From: Siphonodentalium dalli
Lineage: Eukaryota > Mollusca > Scaphopoda > Gadilida > Siphonodentaliidae
Length of the DNA: 64,000 nucleotides
Direction: 5' to 3'
Assembly: GCA_032622095.1 (NCBI GenBank)
Contig: CP136063.1
Coordinates: forward strand, 209,235,934-209,299,933
Shown: positions 23,270-34,355 of the stretch, one piece after another
Layout of the letters: the number at the start of each line of letters is the position of its first letter
Numbering within the stretch: position 1 is the stretch's first letter
The notes under the pieces: generated by a model
Databases searched by the model: none
What the model was told of the DNA's origin: nothing
The model's input: only the letters and a program-made list of their open reading frames with translations
Program-made: the position numbers and the translations under genes

Positions 23270-24490
23270 AGATGTTACAAAATGCCACTTTCGTCTTTCT
23301 GAACATACAGACAGGGTCCCAATTAAGTGGTAACCACTTACGAAAAATTACTACTTAATGACTGGTTTATCATATAAAATACCACTTAATATACCCAACA
23401 TATGCACAGACAGACGGACGGACAGACTCCACGGCTATATGCCCCAAATCTCCTATGGGGGCATACTAAGCTTATTACTCTGTTATTTTCCATTTGAATT
23501 TTGGCAGCTCATTGAGTCAAACTATTTTTCACTTAGTTTTAAATTTGCGCACCAAAGGTTGTGCGAAAAATAGAACTGCATGAATTTAAATACAAGTAAG
23601 GTATGTTGACCAATTCGATTTCAGTATGACCTATCAAATCATAAAAGCATAGGTTATATTTACCTGAACAATTAAGAAAATTAGAGAGGTTTAGATTGAG
23701 AAACGGCAAACTACAAACTTGTGTCGCTAAAGATATATTCTTAATTTGGGTCACTATATAAATATTCTTGGCATGAAAAGCACTTCATGATATACTCACG
23801 GGAATACTAGACATTGGCCAATAAGCGAAAGACTGGGGACTTTGGGAAAAAATACTGCAAACTATGCGATGCTGTATGTTTTGTCTCACTATTATTAATC
23901 TATTGGGATTATTGCTCTTACTACAAGTAAGAAGTTATCGCGTGAACACTGTATGATCCAAACCAGTTTGGACAAAATGGGAACATCGTGCGATCATGCG
24001 AATCAGCTGACCGTCAGAAACTAAATCAACCCAAGTTTGCCGTTTTACAATATAAACCTCTCTATTATAATCAGATGATGCTATCACAGAGCAGTTGTCT
24101 GTGATGGGGATATTTAAGCTTGGTATTGTAAAGCAGTACAGGAAGATCAGTATCATAGAACACTTGGATATGTTCATATATTTAAAGCAATATGAAACAT
24201 GCTGGTAGGGATAACACATATAATGGAGAATAATCTTGTTCAAAGTAGTAATTTTTACCAATATTATATCCAAATTGACAACACACAGCGTCAACCTTAT
24301 AAATTAATTAAATGCAGTGACTCTCGATTGCGAAATCGTTTTCATTAGTTTATCAGATAGATGCGTCCCGAATCGAGTATTAAATATTTACAATTGAGCG
24401 TAGTTCAGACAATATTTTCTATGGAGTGGTAAGGTCGATTTTCTTTAGATTTTGGCAATGTTAGTAGAATGCTACATTCATCCAGCTGAC
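23270..24490. other. Intron sequence; inverted dispersed repeat near the end
   Basis: 24290-24475 is an inverted, diverged copy of about 1735-1905 in the triplicated flank (shared CTCGATTCGGGA and AAACGATTTCGC blocks), so that segment is a dispersed repeat. A minus-strand open stretch at 23935-24110 has an acceptor-like start but no domain. Confidence 0.45.
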
Positions 24491-24493
24491 ATA

Positions 24494-24706
24494 CAGTAAT
24501 GATCTAAGTAATCGACTTCTTAACCACAGCAGAATTAAGGGTAACTTTTCAGGATTTAGTCGGAAATATGGCTTGTTGCCATTCATCGGAAAGCTCCCGG
24601 CAAGAGCTTTCCGATGAATGGCAACAAGCCATATTTCCGACTAAATCCTGGAAAGTTACCCATAATTCTGCTGTGATTAAGGAGTCGATTAATTAGAGCA
24701 TTACTG
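24494..24706. mobile_element. Full-length 213-bp palindromic MITE
   Basis: TA-flanked hairpin, CAGTAATGATCTAAGTAATC to GAGCATTACTG, exactly 213 bp. Confidence 0.85.
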
Positions 24707-25209
24707 TAGCACCTGGATAATAACTGATCATCAGTTTCATGCACCAGAACAAGTACATAATATTTAATATGGTAACAACAATCAAGAGTAGAAACAAATG
24801 TCAGACCCCTTAAGAAATAGAATAACAAGCAAGATTAGCAATATGACTTAAATCGTTCCCTCTCCTTTCCTTTATTTGGTAACTAATGAAATATGGTCTT
24901 TAGGATGTATTTAATAGAAGAAATGAGTTTCAGAGAAGTAGCTTAGGGGCGTGTTATTATGTGACTTGTCAATAGAAGAACAATACACAGGGAATTAAGA
25001 AAGACCTGGCCAGCAAGAGAATGAGATTCAGGAGGAGAACTGTAGTAATTAATAAGATTACTACTGCAATAATATTCACCTATCTTGACTTGATACTGAA
25101 TCATGAAATGGATAAAAAAAGATTTGGAAATAGAGAAAATGCAGGAAAATAGTAGATACAATTTTGAGAATAGATTTATATATAAAACCAGACCGGTCAT
25201 AATACTTAC

Positions 25210-25404
25210 GAACACAAGTGTGGTTGATATAGTATTTGTCGAGAGGCGAGTTTCCAGTGTCAGTATTTGGCAGGAAGTGGCCCTCAGTACCATCAGCTGT
25301 GAACAAGACTGACCCAGGTTGGTTACAGCTGCATGAGTAACTGCCATCTTGGTCGGTGCACACCTCTTCGCATCCGCCATTGTCTATCAGACATTCATTT
25401 GTAT
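25210..25404 (-). CDS. Calcium-binding EGF-like exon
   Basis: A 195-bp exon with acceptor TTTCTTGCAG and donor GTAAGT, phase 1-1. Joined to the preceding exon it begins DTNECLIDNGGCEEVC, the consensus N-terminus of a calcium-binding EGF domain. It continues DGSYSCSC, followed by an unusually long stretch (about 35 residues) before the last cysteine, HTC. The extended last loop is odd for a classical EGF, so it may be a hybrid or divergent cbEGF. It is one of two EGF modules embedded among CCP modules, an arrangement seen in SVEP1-like proteins. Confidence 0.83.
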
Positions 25405-25434
25405 CTGCAAGAAACGTTCTTTGAAGCTTCAATC

Positions 25435-27450
25435 ATAACAACAGCTTCGAAATAGCTATAAATAGCCATAACAACAGCTTCGAAATAGAAATAAATTTTA
25501 TAAAAGTCTGAAAAACAACTATCATCCACAATTTATACATGAAACAGATTGACTGTTTTTATTTTCATTTAATAACTCTCCAATAATGAGATCCTGATAG
25601 TCAAAACCATTTTTGTGCAAATATTACTGTTACAATGGAATATACTGATAAAAGTCCAATTTAGTTCAATATGACATCAAAGTTTATTCAAAACTTGATG
25701 GAAAACATTGGAAAAAGTCAAATGATCCAAATACATGTATATTATAAACATCATGTTCAGACTAAAATATTGAATATACTACACGATTAGCAATGTTTGT
25801 TGACAAAAGATTCGATTGATTGACTGGGGTTTAATGTCATTTCAGCAACAAAGTGATATCACTACGAGAAGAAACAGATTATCAAAATCAAGTGAAGCAA
25901 TCTGTGATAAGAAATGATAGTGAATTAGACTAAAATGAAACAAAATATATAGGCTATATACAAATAAAAACACCCAAATCAGTGCTCGATTGGGGCCAGA
26001 ACAATTAAGAAACTGACCATTGTTAAAACACATATAAAACAGAATATCAAAGCCGATAGCAATACTGCTTTGAAAACAGCAAATATAAAACATAAATGAA
26101 ATGTTTTCATCAAATATAAATAATTTATTAAGACATCTGCATATCAAAATATTTGGAATAGCTAACAATTTCGCTTTCTGGATGATTGATAAGATATTTA
26201 TAATATCTGTTGAATCTGCCGTGGGTCTTAATCAATTCATGAATTTGACAATCGGGTGGTTGATTTAGTAGGTGATTCCTCAATTTTGAGAAAAGAAACA
26301 ACTGGTTGACCCAAATCTCTAAAAGAAACAGAGAAATAACGAAAGCTAGAGTAAAATAAAAAACAAAAGCTACAGTAAAATAATGAAAGCTACAGTGAAA
26401 TAACGAAAGCTACAGTGAAATAGCAATATCGTATTTCACTGTGGAATCAAGCCCAATTATAATTTATGGATGTGCTCAGAGCTGTTAAGTTTCACGGATT
26501 GCGCTTACTTCCCCGCGATCTTGTCTGTAGAAATAATCAACTGGCTGTCCGGAGAGATGAAAGTTTGTCAAAAGTGAGGCGAAAGCTGCAGCCAATCAGT
26601 GATCCCCCACGTAACATTATTTTATTTTTAGAATCGTAGACAACTTGAATTTGAGTGGGTTTTCCATGCAACTGAAGTGGGGAAATTCTTTTGCATTTGA
26701 TTGTTAAATCACATCCTTTTGTCTATAATTCCTGTTATCCTTACGTATATGAGAATTTATATTGTGGATCTTTAATGACAGTGTAGTTTTCTTTTGCATT
26801 TTATTTGTGAAAGGTGAGTTGTTGATAATTATAAACTTTCGGCATATTCCGTTACTGAAATTTGTCTACAGTGGAATGTTTTGATTGTCATTACGAGACT
26901 AATTAATGGAATGAAAACAACATATCTTATAGAACATGACTCATATATTATTCTGCACCAGGCTAGCGAATGACGACTTTCATTTCGCATTATTTTAGTT
27001 TTTATCGCAATTTAACCATTGTCTATGGAGATTCCCATGTTAATTTTGTCAACAACAAAAAAATCATTGTTTGTCCAATTTCTAGCTAGATTCCAGCATG
27101 GTCAGGGCATAATTGTAAATTGTAAATTTTAATTTTCGTGTGAAGAAATATTTCATTTAAATTGCCTAAATTGATTGAAATATGCTCAACAACATTCAGT
27201 TGAATAATCTAGTAACATTATCTACAGACACCAGGTAACTTACACAATGCAACAAATATGTTTTTATTGGTGGAGATTATGTCGTGAAAGATTAAAATGT
27301 AAATTTCTGAAGAAAATTGTAAATTTTTAGCTAATTTTAATTAATTTACTGATTAATATTTGCTCAACAATTACTTATTATCAATTCTGAGGGGTATCGG
27401 GGTGGCACAAGATTCTGGCCTGTGCCCAGGGGGAAGTCATAATCATCACT
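25435..27450. other. Intron sequence with minor repeats
   Basis: Contains a short duplication (ACAACAGCTTCGAAATAG twice near 25438-25490), a GATTGATTGACTGGGGTTTA motif near 25814 that resembles dispersed mollusc repeats, and a 20-22-bp tandem (ACGAAAGCTACAGTGAAAT, about four copies, 26337-26430). No exon recognised. Confidence 0.35.
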
Positions 27451-28342
27451 GAAGCCTGTGTTCAGGCCGCGCGCCTCAACAAATCAGCTGATGCCATGCT
27501 ACAGTGCTGAAGCACAGGAAAATTTTGTTGATCAGTCTATTATAGCATACACCATTATAATATATTATATGTCGGTCTACTATACACAATATTATGATAT
27601 ACGATGCGCAGGTCAGTCTGCTACACACCATTATAAATATACAGCTATACTTAAAGTAGTTGACAACATCTAATGTGGTGTCACCCCGGTAATACTGCAG
27701 TATTATACCGCAGTGACCTCCAACACCACAGTTAGGTTACAGTACCGCTTCAACACTGCGTGTACCACGGTTGCACCATGATGCATGCGGTCCCGTTTCG
27801 CAGGCATGAAAATAAAATGTGGTGATTCTTCTTATATCTGTGGAACTTGAAGGCATGGACGGAATTTAGAAATAACAGTTACCAAATTATCAAAATTTTA
27901 CCAAGAATATACTAATATTTTAGGATAGTGATCATATGAATGTGTTATTATCCACAAAACACACTATGTGTGAGCCGAGCATTTGTTTATATACAGCACG
28001 TAAATAGTGAGCGACATGAAAAATATTTAACCCCGTGGCGATTTTTTAGAAGAGTATTTCATGTTGACCCATTCAACATCGAAATCTTGAGACGTGAGAT
28101 TAGCAAAAGCTATGCCGGTATGTTGTAAACAACTTGGTGGCATTTCTAACAAAAGTTTAATTAGTGGGGGGGGGGGGGTCTCCTCGGTGTTGAGAGTTTT
28201 GCTTATTGCATACTCTTTATGTAATGTCTATTTACTTAACATGGCATTTGTTTACATAACACAGATTACTAACATGACAATAATATTCCGAAATTTATGC
28301 GATATTTATGATTGGCATAAGAAATATATTTGTCAATAATAT
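27450..28342. other. Host flank left of the Ngaro element
   Basis: Repeated phrases GTCGGTCTACTATACA and CACCCCGGTAAT recur, partly inverted, at about 36520-36640. A G homopolymer lies near 28167-28180. No exon. Confidence 0.4.
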
Positions 28343-28746
28343 ATTATGTGATCACTCAGATCCAAGAGACACTACCCCCACCAGTGACAGCCCTGCCACT
28401 ACTGCATGGAATATTTAAATGACAACACATGAGTGGGTTATGATCTCAGCTTTAATGAAATTATAAGCTTGTCCTGCAGATAGCCCATACGCATGGAAAA
28501 CCAATTAAGCAGAGCCTTCGCTCTGACGAGAAGCCGAAGCAGAGAACGCTGAAGAAATACTGCTGTACAGCGCAGGCACGAGCATGGCCCGACGAGCTAA
28601 GGTACGATTCGGAGCCGGCGCCCAAGAATTGCTATGAGGCGCCCTAAGCAATAAGCACACACGGCCACCAGGGAGAAGCCCAACGAGTGCGACGCAGGAA
28701 TGGCAGTAGAGACCACTGGACAGCCCAACTCCCTATGGCTAAGCAC
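28343..28746 (-). repeat. Ngaro B2 repeat (3' end)
   Basis: A 404-bp copy of B1. The outer end is ATTAT at 28343-28347, next to host ATAAT/AT. Confidence 0.92.
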
Positions 28747-28974
28747 CGTGGTATGGGCGGGCAACACCAAAGTTACCCCTGCAGGACGCACCAAAGCTGG
28801 ATCAATGGCACTGATGACACAGCACCTGAAAGGGAAAACAAACAGCAGCAACGAGATGCAAATACACAGGGCCCTAGGCCCAAAACAAAACAGGCATCAC
28901 AGAACAATGAATATGGCGTGCCACTCGGGACGCCGAACAAAGCGGGGCATGGAGCTCCAAGGGGGGGAGGGAGG
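28747..28974 (-). other. Unique 228-bp spacer between A2 and B2
   Basis: In the standard Ngaro plan A2 and B2 touch. Here 228 bp with no match to the rest of the element lie between them, ending in a G-rich tract near 28960. It could be element-specific leader or tail sequence, or the remnant internal region of a deleted second copy. Confidence 0.6.
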
Positions 28975-29174
28975 GAGCGCGATGCGTATAATTCAAAAGT
29001 GAATTGCTTTCTCAGTTACCGGAAGGAGGCAGCATTCCGGGCGGATGTAAAATGCGGACTTTAAGTTCGGCCGATACGGAACGGATCGTACCGAAAAACC
29101 GGAATGTCTGCCGGATGACAGGATCAAAGAACCACATAAATCACCCCGAACCTTATCGGCCCTGGGTGCATTAT
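28975..29174 (-). repeat. Ngaro A2 repeat
   Basis: A 200-bp copy of A1, adjoining B1 through ATTAT. Confidence 0.92.
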
Positions 29175-29573
29175 GTGATCACTCAGATCCAAGAGACACT
29201 ACCCCCACCAGTGACAGCCCTGCCACTACTGCATGGAATATTTAAATGACAACACATGAGTGGGTTATGATCTCAGCTTTAATGAAATTATAAGCTTGTC
29301 CTGCAGATAGCCCATACGCATGGAAAACCAATTAAGCAGAGCCTTCGCTCTGACGAGAAGCCGAAGCAGAGAACGCTGAAGAAATACTGCTGTACAGCGC
29401 AGGCACGAGCATGGCCCGACGAGCTAAGGTACGATTCGGAGCCGGCGCCCAAGAATTGCTATGAGGCGCCCTAAGCAATAAGCACACACGGCCACCAGGG
29501 AGAAGCCCAACGAGTGCGACGCAGGAATGGCAGTAGAGACCACTGGACAGCCCAACTCCCTATGGCTAAGCAC
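29170..29573 (-). repeat. Ngaro B1 repeat
   Basis: 404 bp, matched by B2 at 28343-28746. It shares ATTAT (29170-29174) with the abutting A2, which recreates the circle junction. Confidence 0.92.
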
Positions 29574-29806
29574 AGGCCTGGAATATTACACTCAGGCTAC
29601 AGATCGAGAGCACTCTCAAATAAGCATAAGATGACTGCGCAGTCATAAACATACTAAGCTACTATTGATAAGCCACCCATCAAAGTTACCAGACAGGTTA
29701 TAACGCTATGGCGACACTACCACTACCACTATCTGCAGGACCGCCATAGAGTGCGCAGCACTCCCCCAAACCAGGAGCTCCATGCCCAAATACATCAATG
29801 AAACAG

Positions 29807-30487
29807 TTAAACCACCGGGAAAACCATAGTGTCAGATGCCAGGAAGGTCTCCAGGGCGCCCTGGAGACTATTCAGATAGATATCGTTGCCGACGGGGGAG
29901 AGATGGATCCCATCAGAACGATACATGCCCTTATCAGAAGCGCAAATGTCTGGGTGCTTGATGCCACGACCCCCGTGATGCAAGATGAAGCCCAACATGC
30001 GTTGGTTAAAGTCCCGGCGCTGGCGAGCACCAATACTCGGGCGATGGGCGTTGTGCCAATAGCGGCGCGGGAACACGTGTGACCAAATAAGGGTGCAGTC
30101 AGGCAAAGTTTCCTGCACATAAGAAAGTTCCCGCTTAACACTGGCACGCAAGTCACGGTACCCACCGGCTGTGATGTCGTTAGAACCAAGCTGGATGATG
30201 ATGTGGGTAGGATGCCGAGACTGCGGACAAGCGGCGAGCTCCCGGTCGAACGTGGCGTGGAAATCGCTCCAGAGCATCCCACGAGTGCCGATCCATCTAA
30301 CAGAAGCGCCGCGGCTGGACAGCTGGAGATGTTGGCCAACAGGACGCCGCACAGCACGCTGGTGAGCCCAGTAGACGTGGGACGAACCCAAGACCCAGAT
30401 AATGGCTACTGAAACGAGACTAAGCAGATGTTGAGTGGATGTATCGACGACAAACATCAGACCGCCAACGACCCCGGTGTTGGATGG
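29807..30487 (-). CDS. Ngaro SGNH/GDSL-type hydrolase
   Basis: The last ORF of the element. The frame is open from 30931, but the upstream part only shadows the recombinase; a start at 30487 (MPSNTGVVGG) or 30457 is likelier, giving about 226 or 216 residues. SGNH blocks are clear: WVLGSSHVYW (block I, nucleophile Ser), IIIQLGSNDITAGG (block III, Gly-x-Asn) and YRSDGIHLSPVGN (block V, Asp-x-x-His). Such esterase-like domains are known in a subset of Ngaro elements; their role is unknown. All catalytic residues are intact, suggesting selection. Confidence 0.85.
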   Translation of the reverse strand, partial: PSNTGVVGGLMFVVDTSTQHLLSLVSVAIIWVLGSSHVYWAHQRAVRRPVGQHLQLSSRGASVRWIGTRGMLWSDFHATFDRELAACPQSRHPTHIIIQLGSNDITAGGYRDLRASVKRELSYVQETLPDCTLIWSHVFPRRYWHNAHRPSIGARQRRDFNQRMLGFILHHGGRGIKHPDICASDKGMYRSDGIHLSPVGNDIYLNSLQGALETFLASDTMVFPVV

Positions 30488-31331
30488 CATGGTAAGGGGT
30501 GCCCAGATCCGCCAGATAGGTAGCACCACCCGAGCGAAATGAATGCGGCGTGATATATTGTCGAGAGCCGGACGTACGCAAAGCCTGATGGAGCACGGCC
30601 CGAAACTGCGCGACTGTGAGCGGGGTCTGAGCCTGGTGAGAAAGGAACAGTCCCGACCGGGAGCCGCGAATGGCAAGAAATGTGGTGGCCGCGCGCAGCG
30701 GGCAGATATGTGGATTAGTCGGCAGGCACGGAATGCGAATATGAGCGGGAGGACCACATTGGTTCGTTTTAGAATGCCGGAGCCAAACGTCAATGGCGGA
30801 GCCGCACAACGAGACATCGCGAAGAAATATAGCATGTCCAAAGTCGGCCTTGGACACAGCGGCCAGTTCCCCCACGCGGAACAGTCCAAAAAAGGCCATC
30901 GTAAAGGCAGACGTAAACAAAGCGACCTCATGTGGCGACGAGCATATGCGAGGAAGCACGCGGAGCAAGGTGCGCAGCAAAGGTATTGTCACTGGAGCAG
31001 GACGAGATGATGAAGGCGTCAAGCGACGGACCCCGGTCAATAGTTGGCGAATGAGGTAAGTCGAAGTGGGATCTCGCATACCCCGGAGTCGATGCTGCCG
31101 ACCGATGGCAGCCAGGTAGGTGGAAATGGTTGAAGCAGAATGCTGGGAGCGATGAAGCCCCGCGATAAACCCGACGATAGCGTGTTCCGGGAGCGGCCAG
31201 GAAACGGCCAAGTGATGCTGGTGTGCGAAATCGAGATAAGCCCGTATGGCGGTGCGATACGTGCGGTGAGTTTTTGGCGCCCGTGAGGAAGTCAAAAGCA
31301 GCGTTACATGTCGACGCAGGTCCACAGGCAC
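30420..31331 (-). CDS. Ngaro tyrosine recombinase
   Basis: A 303-residue protein of the lambda-integrase/Cre class. An N-terminal SAM-like, core-binding region (residues 1-100; THRTYRTAIRAYLDF) precedes the catalytic domain. Visible catalytic residues are Arg152 (GLFRVGEL), Lys187 (RHSKTNQ), His263 and Arg266 (PHSFRSGG), a His/Trp position (HRGRW, about 285-289) and the nucleophile Tyr297 (CRRYIHS). This enzyme integrates a circular DNA intermediate by strand exchange and leaves no target duplication, consistent with the ATTAT ends. It starts 28 bp before the RT stop and its end abuts the hydrolase reading frame. Confidence 0.92.
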   Translation of the reverse strand: MPVDLRRHVTLLLTSSRAPKTHRTYRTAIRAYLDFAHQHHLAVSWPLPEHAIVGFIAGLHRSQHSASTISTYLAAIGRQHRLRGMRDPTSTYLIRQLLTGVRRLTPSSSRPAPVTIPLLRTLLRVLPRICSSPHEVALFTSAFTMAFFGLFRVGELAAVSKADFGHAIFLRDVSLCGSAIDVWLRHSKTNQCGPPAHIRIPCLPTNPHICPLRAATTFLAIRGSRSGLFLSHQAQTPLTVAQFRAVLHQALRTSGSRQYITPHSFRSGGATYLADLGTPYHAIQHRGRWRSDVCRRYIHSTSA

Positions 31332-33112
31332 CTGGGAAATGGTGTTGGCGTTCGGGCGGCGGACGGCGCCAGTCGACGGAAACGTTTCATCTGGAAACGA
31401 GAGAGGCTGTCAGCGAGAGCATTATCACGAGACGCGATCCATGAAGCACGCAAGGAGATGTTGTGAGACAGGAGCAGCAGGACCAGCTGGCGCAACAGGG
31501 CCATGAGCGGCTTGCATTTGGAAGTTTGGTCGTTGATGGCGCGGACCACGGTAATGTTATCACAGTGTAAATGGAGGCGATGATTCCGGAGGCGACGCCC
31601 CCAGACGCTGATGGCCACTAAGACTGGGAACATCTCGAGGACACCCATATTGCGGGTCAGGCCCAAAGCATGCCAAGGAAGGGGCCACTTGCCAAAAGCC
31701 CAAAGGCCGTTGAAATAAGCGCCAAAGCCGCCGGACTGACCACCACAAGCGTCTGTGTGGAAATTGATGTCGGTATCATGGAGCCAGGTCGCAGAAGGGA
31801 AAAGGTAGATCCCATTGAATGACGTGAAGAACTGTAACCACGTGGCCAAATCGGCACGCATGCCAGAATTAATTCGGATTTTGTGATGCGGCTTAGAAAA
31901 TCCCTGCAGGGCATCAATCAGGCGACGACAAAATGGGCGGCCCGGACGAATCGCCTTGCACGCAAATTGTAATGAGCCAATGAGCGACTGTAGTTCACGG
32001 ACCGAGATTTTACGGCAGCGCAAAGCCATAGAGATTTTGGACTGAATGGCTGTGAGCTTCTCAGCAGGGAGACGCACCGCGTTAGCCAACGTATCGAGTT
32101 CGAGACCAAGGTAGCAGAGCTTCGAGGTGGGCGAGACCGTTTTTTCATGAGCAATAGGTACGCCAAGATCAGAGCAAACGCGATGAAACATGTCAAGACT
32201 GTCTGAGGCCTGGGACGTGGCTGGCGGACCACAGAACAGGAAGTCATCGCAGTAGTGCAAGATGTGTGGGTTGCCGGACCGCTGCTTAACAACCCATTCC
32301 AAAAATGTCGAGAATTTTTCAAAAGTTGCGCACGACACGCTGCAGCCGAAAGGTAAGCATTTGTCAAAATAATACATGTCGTCCAGTTTAAAACCAAGTT
32401 GATCGAAATCGCCCGGGTAGATGCGAAGATTACGATAAGCAGCCTCCAAATCCCCGCGCGCGAGCAAAGTCCCGGCCCCAAGGGACTGGATGGTGGCAAC
32501 AGCAGCGTCAAAACTGGTATATGTGACAGTAGTGAATTCGCGCGGAATATGATCATTGAGCGACAGGCCTGCCGGATAGGAGAGGTGATGGATGAGACGG
32601 AATGAGTCAGGTTCATGTTTAGGCACCAGTCCAAGCGGCGACACGCGGAGCGTTGGAATTGGACGAGCACAGACAGGACCAGCAATGCGACCAAGGCGAA
32701 CTTCCTTAAGGATCTTTTCCCGGACGACCTCGGGACGGTCACGAGCAGACTTGAGGTTCGGAGCGTCAGTTGGCAGACGCGGGCCAGTATAATGGAGTGG
32801 AAAACCATGAGTAAAACCGAACCGGAGTTCCCGCGCGACTTGGTGGCGAGGGTACCTCCCAAGCCACCAACACAAATAGTCTAGATTAACGGCGGAAGGG
32901 GCGAGCTGGTAGACTCTGCTGGCGACCGCCGCGGGCTGAGCGGCGAAAGTCTTGTCCATGGGCAGCGGTTGCGGCATGAGGCTCTGAGCAGATGTTGCAG
33001 ATGTGTCGAAAACGACAGTTTGGCCAGGAGCAGCGGCCGGCGTTGAATTCAAAACAGACGGGACTGGGACGGCCCGGACGCGTGGGAAAATTGTCCGCAT
33101 GCCCGGAGGCAT
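31304..33112 (-). CDS. Ngaro reverse transcriptase / RNase H
   Basis: A 602-residue ORF starting inside gag. The RT domain spans about residues 120-345: RGDLEAAYR holds the first catalytic Asp (221) and HYCDDFLFCG the YxDD box (287-290, Cys as variable residue). The RNase H domain spans about 450-570, with acidic residues in HTDACGG (Asp454), LEMFP (Glu493), HCDNI (Asp518) and NALADSLSR (Asp567-568). All key residues are present. It copies element RNA into DNA. It ends 28 bp inside the recombinase ORF. Expression may need frameshifting or reinitiation because it begins within gag. Confidence 0.92.
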   Translation of the reverse strand: MPPGMRTIFPRVRAVPVPSVLNSTPAAAPGQTVVFDTSATSAQSLMPQPLPMDKTFAAQPAAVASRVYQLAPSAVNLDYLCWWLGRYPRHQVARELRFGFTHGFPLHYTGPRLPTDAPNLKSARDRPEVVREKILKEVRLGRIAGPVCARPIPTLRVSPLGLVPKHEPDSFRLIHHLSYPAGLSLNDHIPREFTTVTYTSFDAAVATIQSLGAGTLLARGDLEAAYRNLRIYPGDFDQLGFKLDDMYYFDKCLPFGCSVSCATFEKFSTFLEWVVKQRSGNPHILHYCDDFLFCGPPATSQASDSLDMFHRVCSDLGVPIAHEKTVSPTSKLCYLGLELDTLANAVRLPAEKLTAIQSKISMALRCRKISVRELQSLIGSLQFACKAIRPGRPFCRRLIDALQGFSKPHHKIRINSGMRADLATWLQFFTSFNGIYLFPSATWLHDTDINFHTDACGGQSGGFGAYFNGLWAFGKWPLPWHALGLTRNMGVLEMFPVLVAISVWGRRLRNHRLHLHCDNITVVRAINDQTSKCKPLMALLRQLVLLLLSHNISLRASWIASRDNALADSLSRFQMKRFRRLAPSAARTPTPFPRCLWTCVDM

Positions 33113-34160
33113 GAACCGGAGGCGGAGTCGGCTGCGGAGGTTGCCGAACCTGGGGCGTCATGACCAGCAGCCAAATGTTAGGGTCGATGGTCTCCCAAGG
33201 AGTAGCTGTATTACCATCCCACTTCAACCGAAATTGGGTATCGTACACCTGCCAGGCAGATCCCCCACATTTAGCAGCCGCCCAACGAATGGTGCGCAGG
33301 TAACGCAAAAGGGGCTGGGCCGACGATTCAGGGTGAACGTCGAGGTATACAGAAATGAAAGTGAGAAATGCATCGGTCCACGAGTCAACAGACGTTATTG
33401 GAGCAGCATGCCCGCTTGGCGCAACACGGATTCGCCCGGAAGCAGAGACAACCAACTGATGGGGGTCAACGGTATGAATAGAGGCGGCAGGTTCCTGCAG
33501 CTGATCCAAATTGATAAAATCGCCCCGGAAAATTTTGTCGCGAATAGATCGGGAAACATGAGAGCCATAGCCATCTGCCGCCGTAGGAATCGGCAAGGGG
33601 GCGTCCCAAGGGGAGACCAGCGAGGATGGAAAACTAAATAAGGCATTACCCGGATCAGTTCTGTCTCTTGCCGGAGCGTTCGGTCGGTGGATCACTGACG
33701 CCACACGGGAATCCTCGCGGCGGCGGAGAGAAGTGGAGCTGTCATCAGAACTGCTGCGACGACGGGTCGACAAAGGAGACGCTGATGGTGACCTGGATCC
33801 ATAGCGCGGAAACTTGGGGCGCGGAGAACCATCCTGTCGGCGACTAGCCTGGCGACGAGACTGACGACTGGGCTGACGACGAGGCTGACGAACAGGATCG
33901 CGGCCACGAGAATGGGAAACCCGGCCACGGGAGGCGCGGCGTCCCCGTCCAGAGCCACGAGCAGGCCTGCCACGCGAATGCTGACCACGGCCGCGCACCC
34001 GTGAATCAGCCACAGATGACACACTGGCCGAACCCCGAGAAGAAGGCCCAACACGGTCACTGGAAGCAGGACCAGCACGAGACGAGCTGGCAGACGCATC
34101 CTGGCGACTGCTACGAGATGAACGGTCGCGGGCCCGACCGCGAGATCCCGTACGAACCAT
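32886..34160 (-). CDS. Ngaro gag-like nucleic-acid-binding protein
   Basis: First ORF of the element. The frame is open from an ATG at 34349, but the hydrophobic first 63 residues look like leader sequence; I prefer the ATG at 34160 (MVRTGSRGRARD), giving about 424 residues. The N-terminal 160 residues are extremely Arg/Ser-rich (RGRGQHSRGRPARGSGRGRR), suited to RNA binding. The middle is globular (AFLTFISVYLDVHPE..LLRYLRTIRWAA). The C-terminus has a Cys/His cluster, CFEFNAGRC..C..H.C..C..H, as in Gag-like proteins of Ngaro/DIRS elements, which package RNA. It overlaps the RT ORF by 227 bp in another frame. Confidence 0.85.
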   Translation of the reverse strand: MVRTGSRGRARDRSSRSSRQDASASSSRAGPASSDRVGPSSRGSASVSSVADSRVRGRGQHSRGRPARGSGRGRRASRGRVSHSRGRDPVRQPRRQPSRQSRRQASRRQDGSPRPKFPRYGSRSPSASPLSTRRRSSSDDSSTSLRRREDSRVASVIHRPNAPARDRTDPGNALFSFPSSLVSPWDAPLPIPTAADGYGSHVSRSIRDKIFRGDFINLDQLQEPAASIHTVDPHQLVVSASGRIRVAPSGHAAPITSVDSWTDAFLTFISVYLDVHPESSAQPLLRYLRTIRWAAAKCGGSAWQVYDTQFRLKWDGNTATPWETIDPNIWLLVMTPQVRQPPQPTPPPVHASGHADNFPTRPGRPSPVCFEFNAGRCSWPNCRFRHICNICSEPHAATAAHGQDFRRSARGGRQQSLPARPFRR

Positions 34161-34355
34161 AAGAGAAATATGTGATTGCCACCGAACGACAAACACAAAC
34201 AGGGAAACACGTGCGCTACCCACGAAAATAGGTAACGCCGACGGAACAGGACGCAGACAGAACGCACAAGGAACAAGATGATAGACGAATAAATGAAGGC
34301 TGGCGAAGAAACACGGTGACGGATGGAAACAGATAGGATTTGACGACACACAACC

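Noticed and set aside
23935-24294. Minus-strand 119-codon ORF with acceptor-like start
   Set aside because: Only two cysteines in the candidate exon, no CCP or EGF pattern, and it ends in a stop without a donor.
25842-26168. Minus-strand hydrophobic 108-codon ORF
   Set aside because: AT-rich intron sequence; hydrophobicity is expected from composition and no family is recognisable.
28687-29249. Plus-strand ORFs within the Ngaro repeats
   Set aside because: They are shadows of the A2/B2 repeats and spacer; no domain.
30543-33641. Plus-strand ORFs opposite the Ngaro genes
   Set aside because: Antisense shadows of G+C-rich coding sequence.
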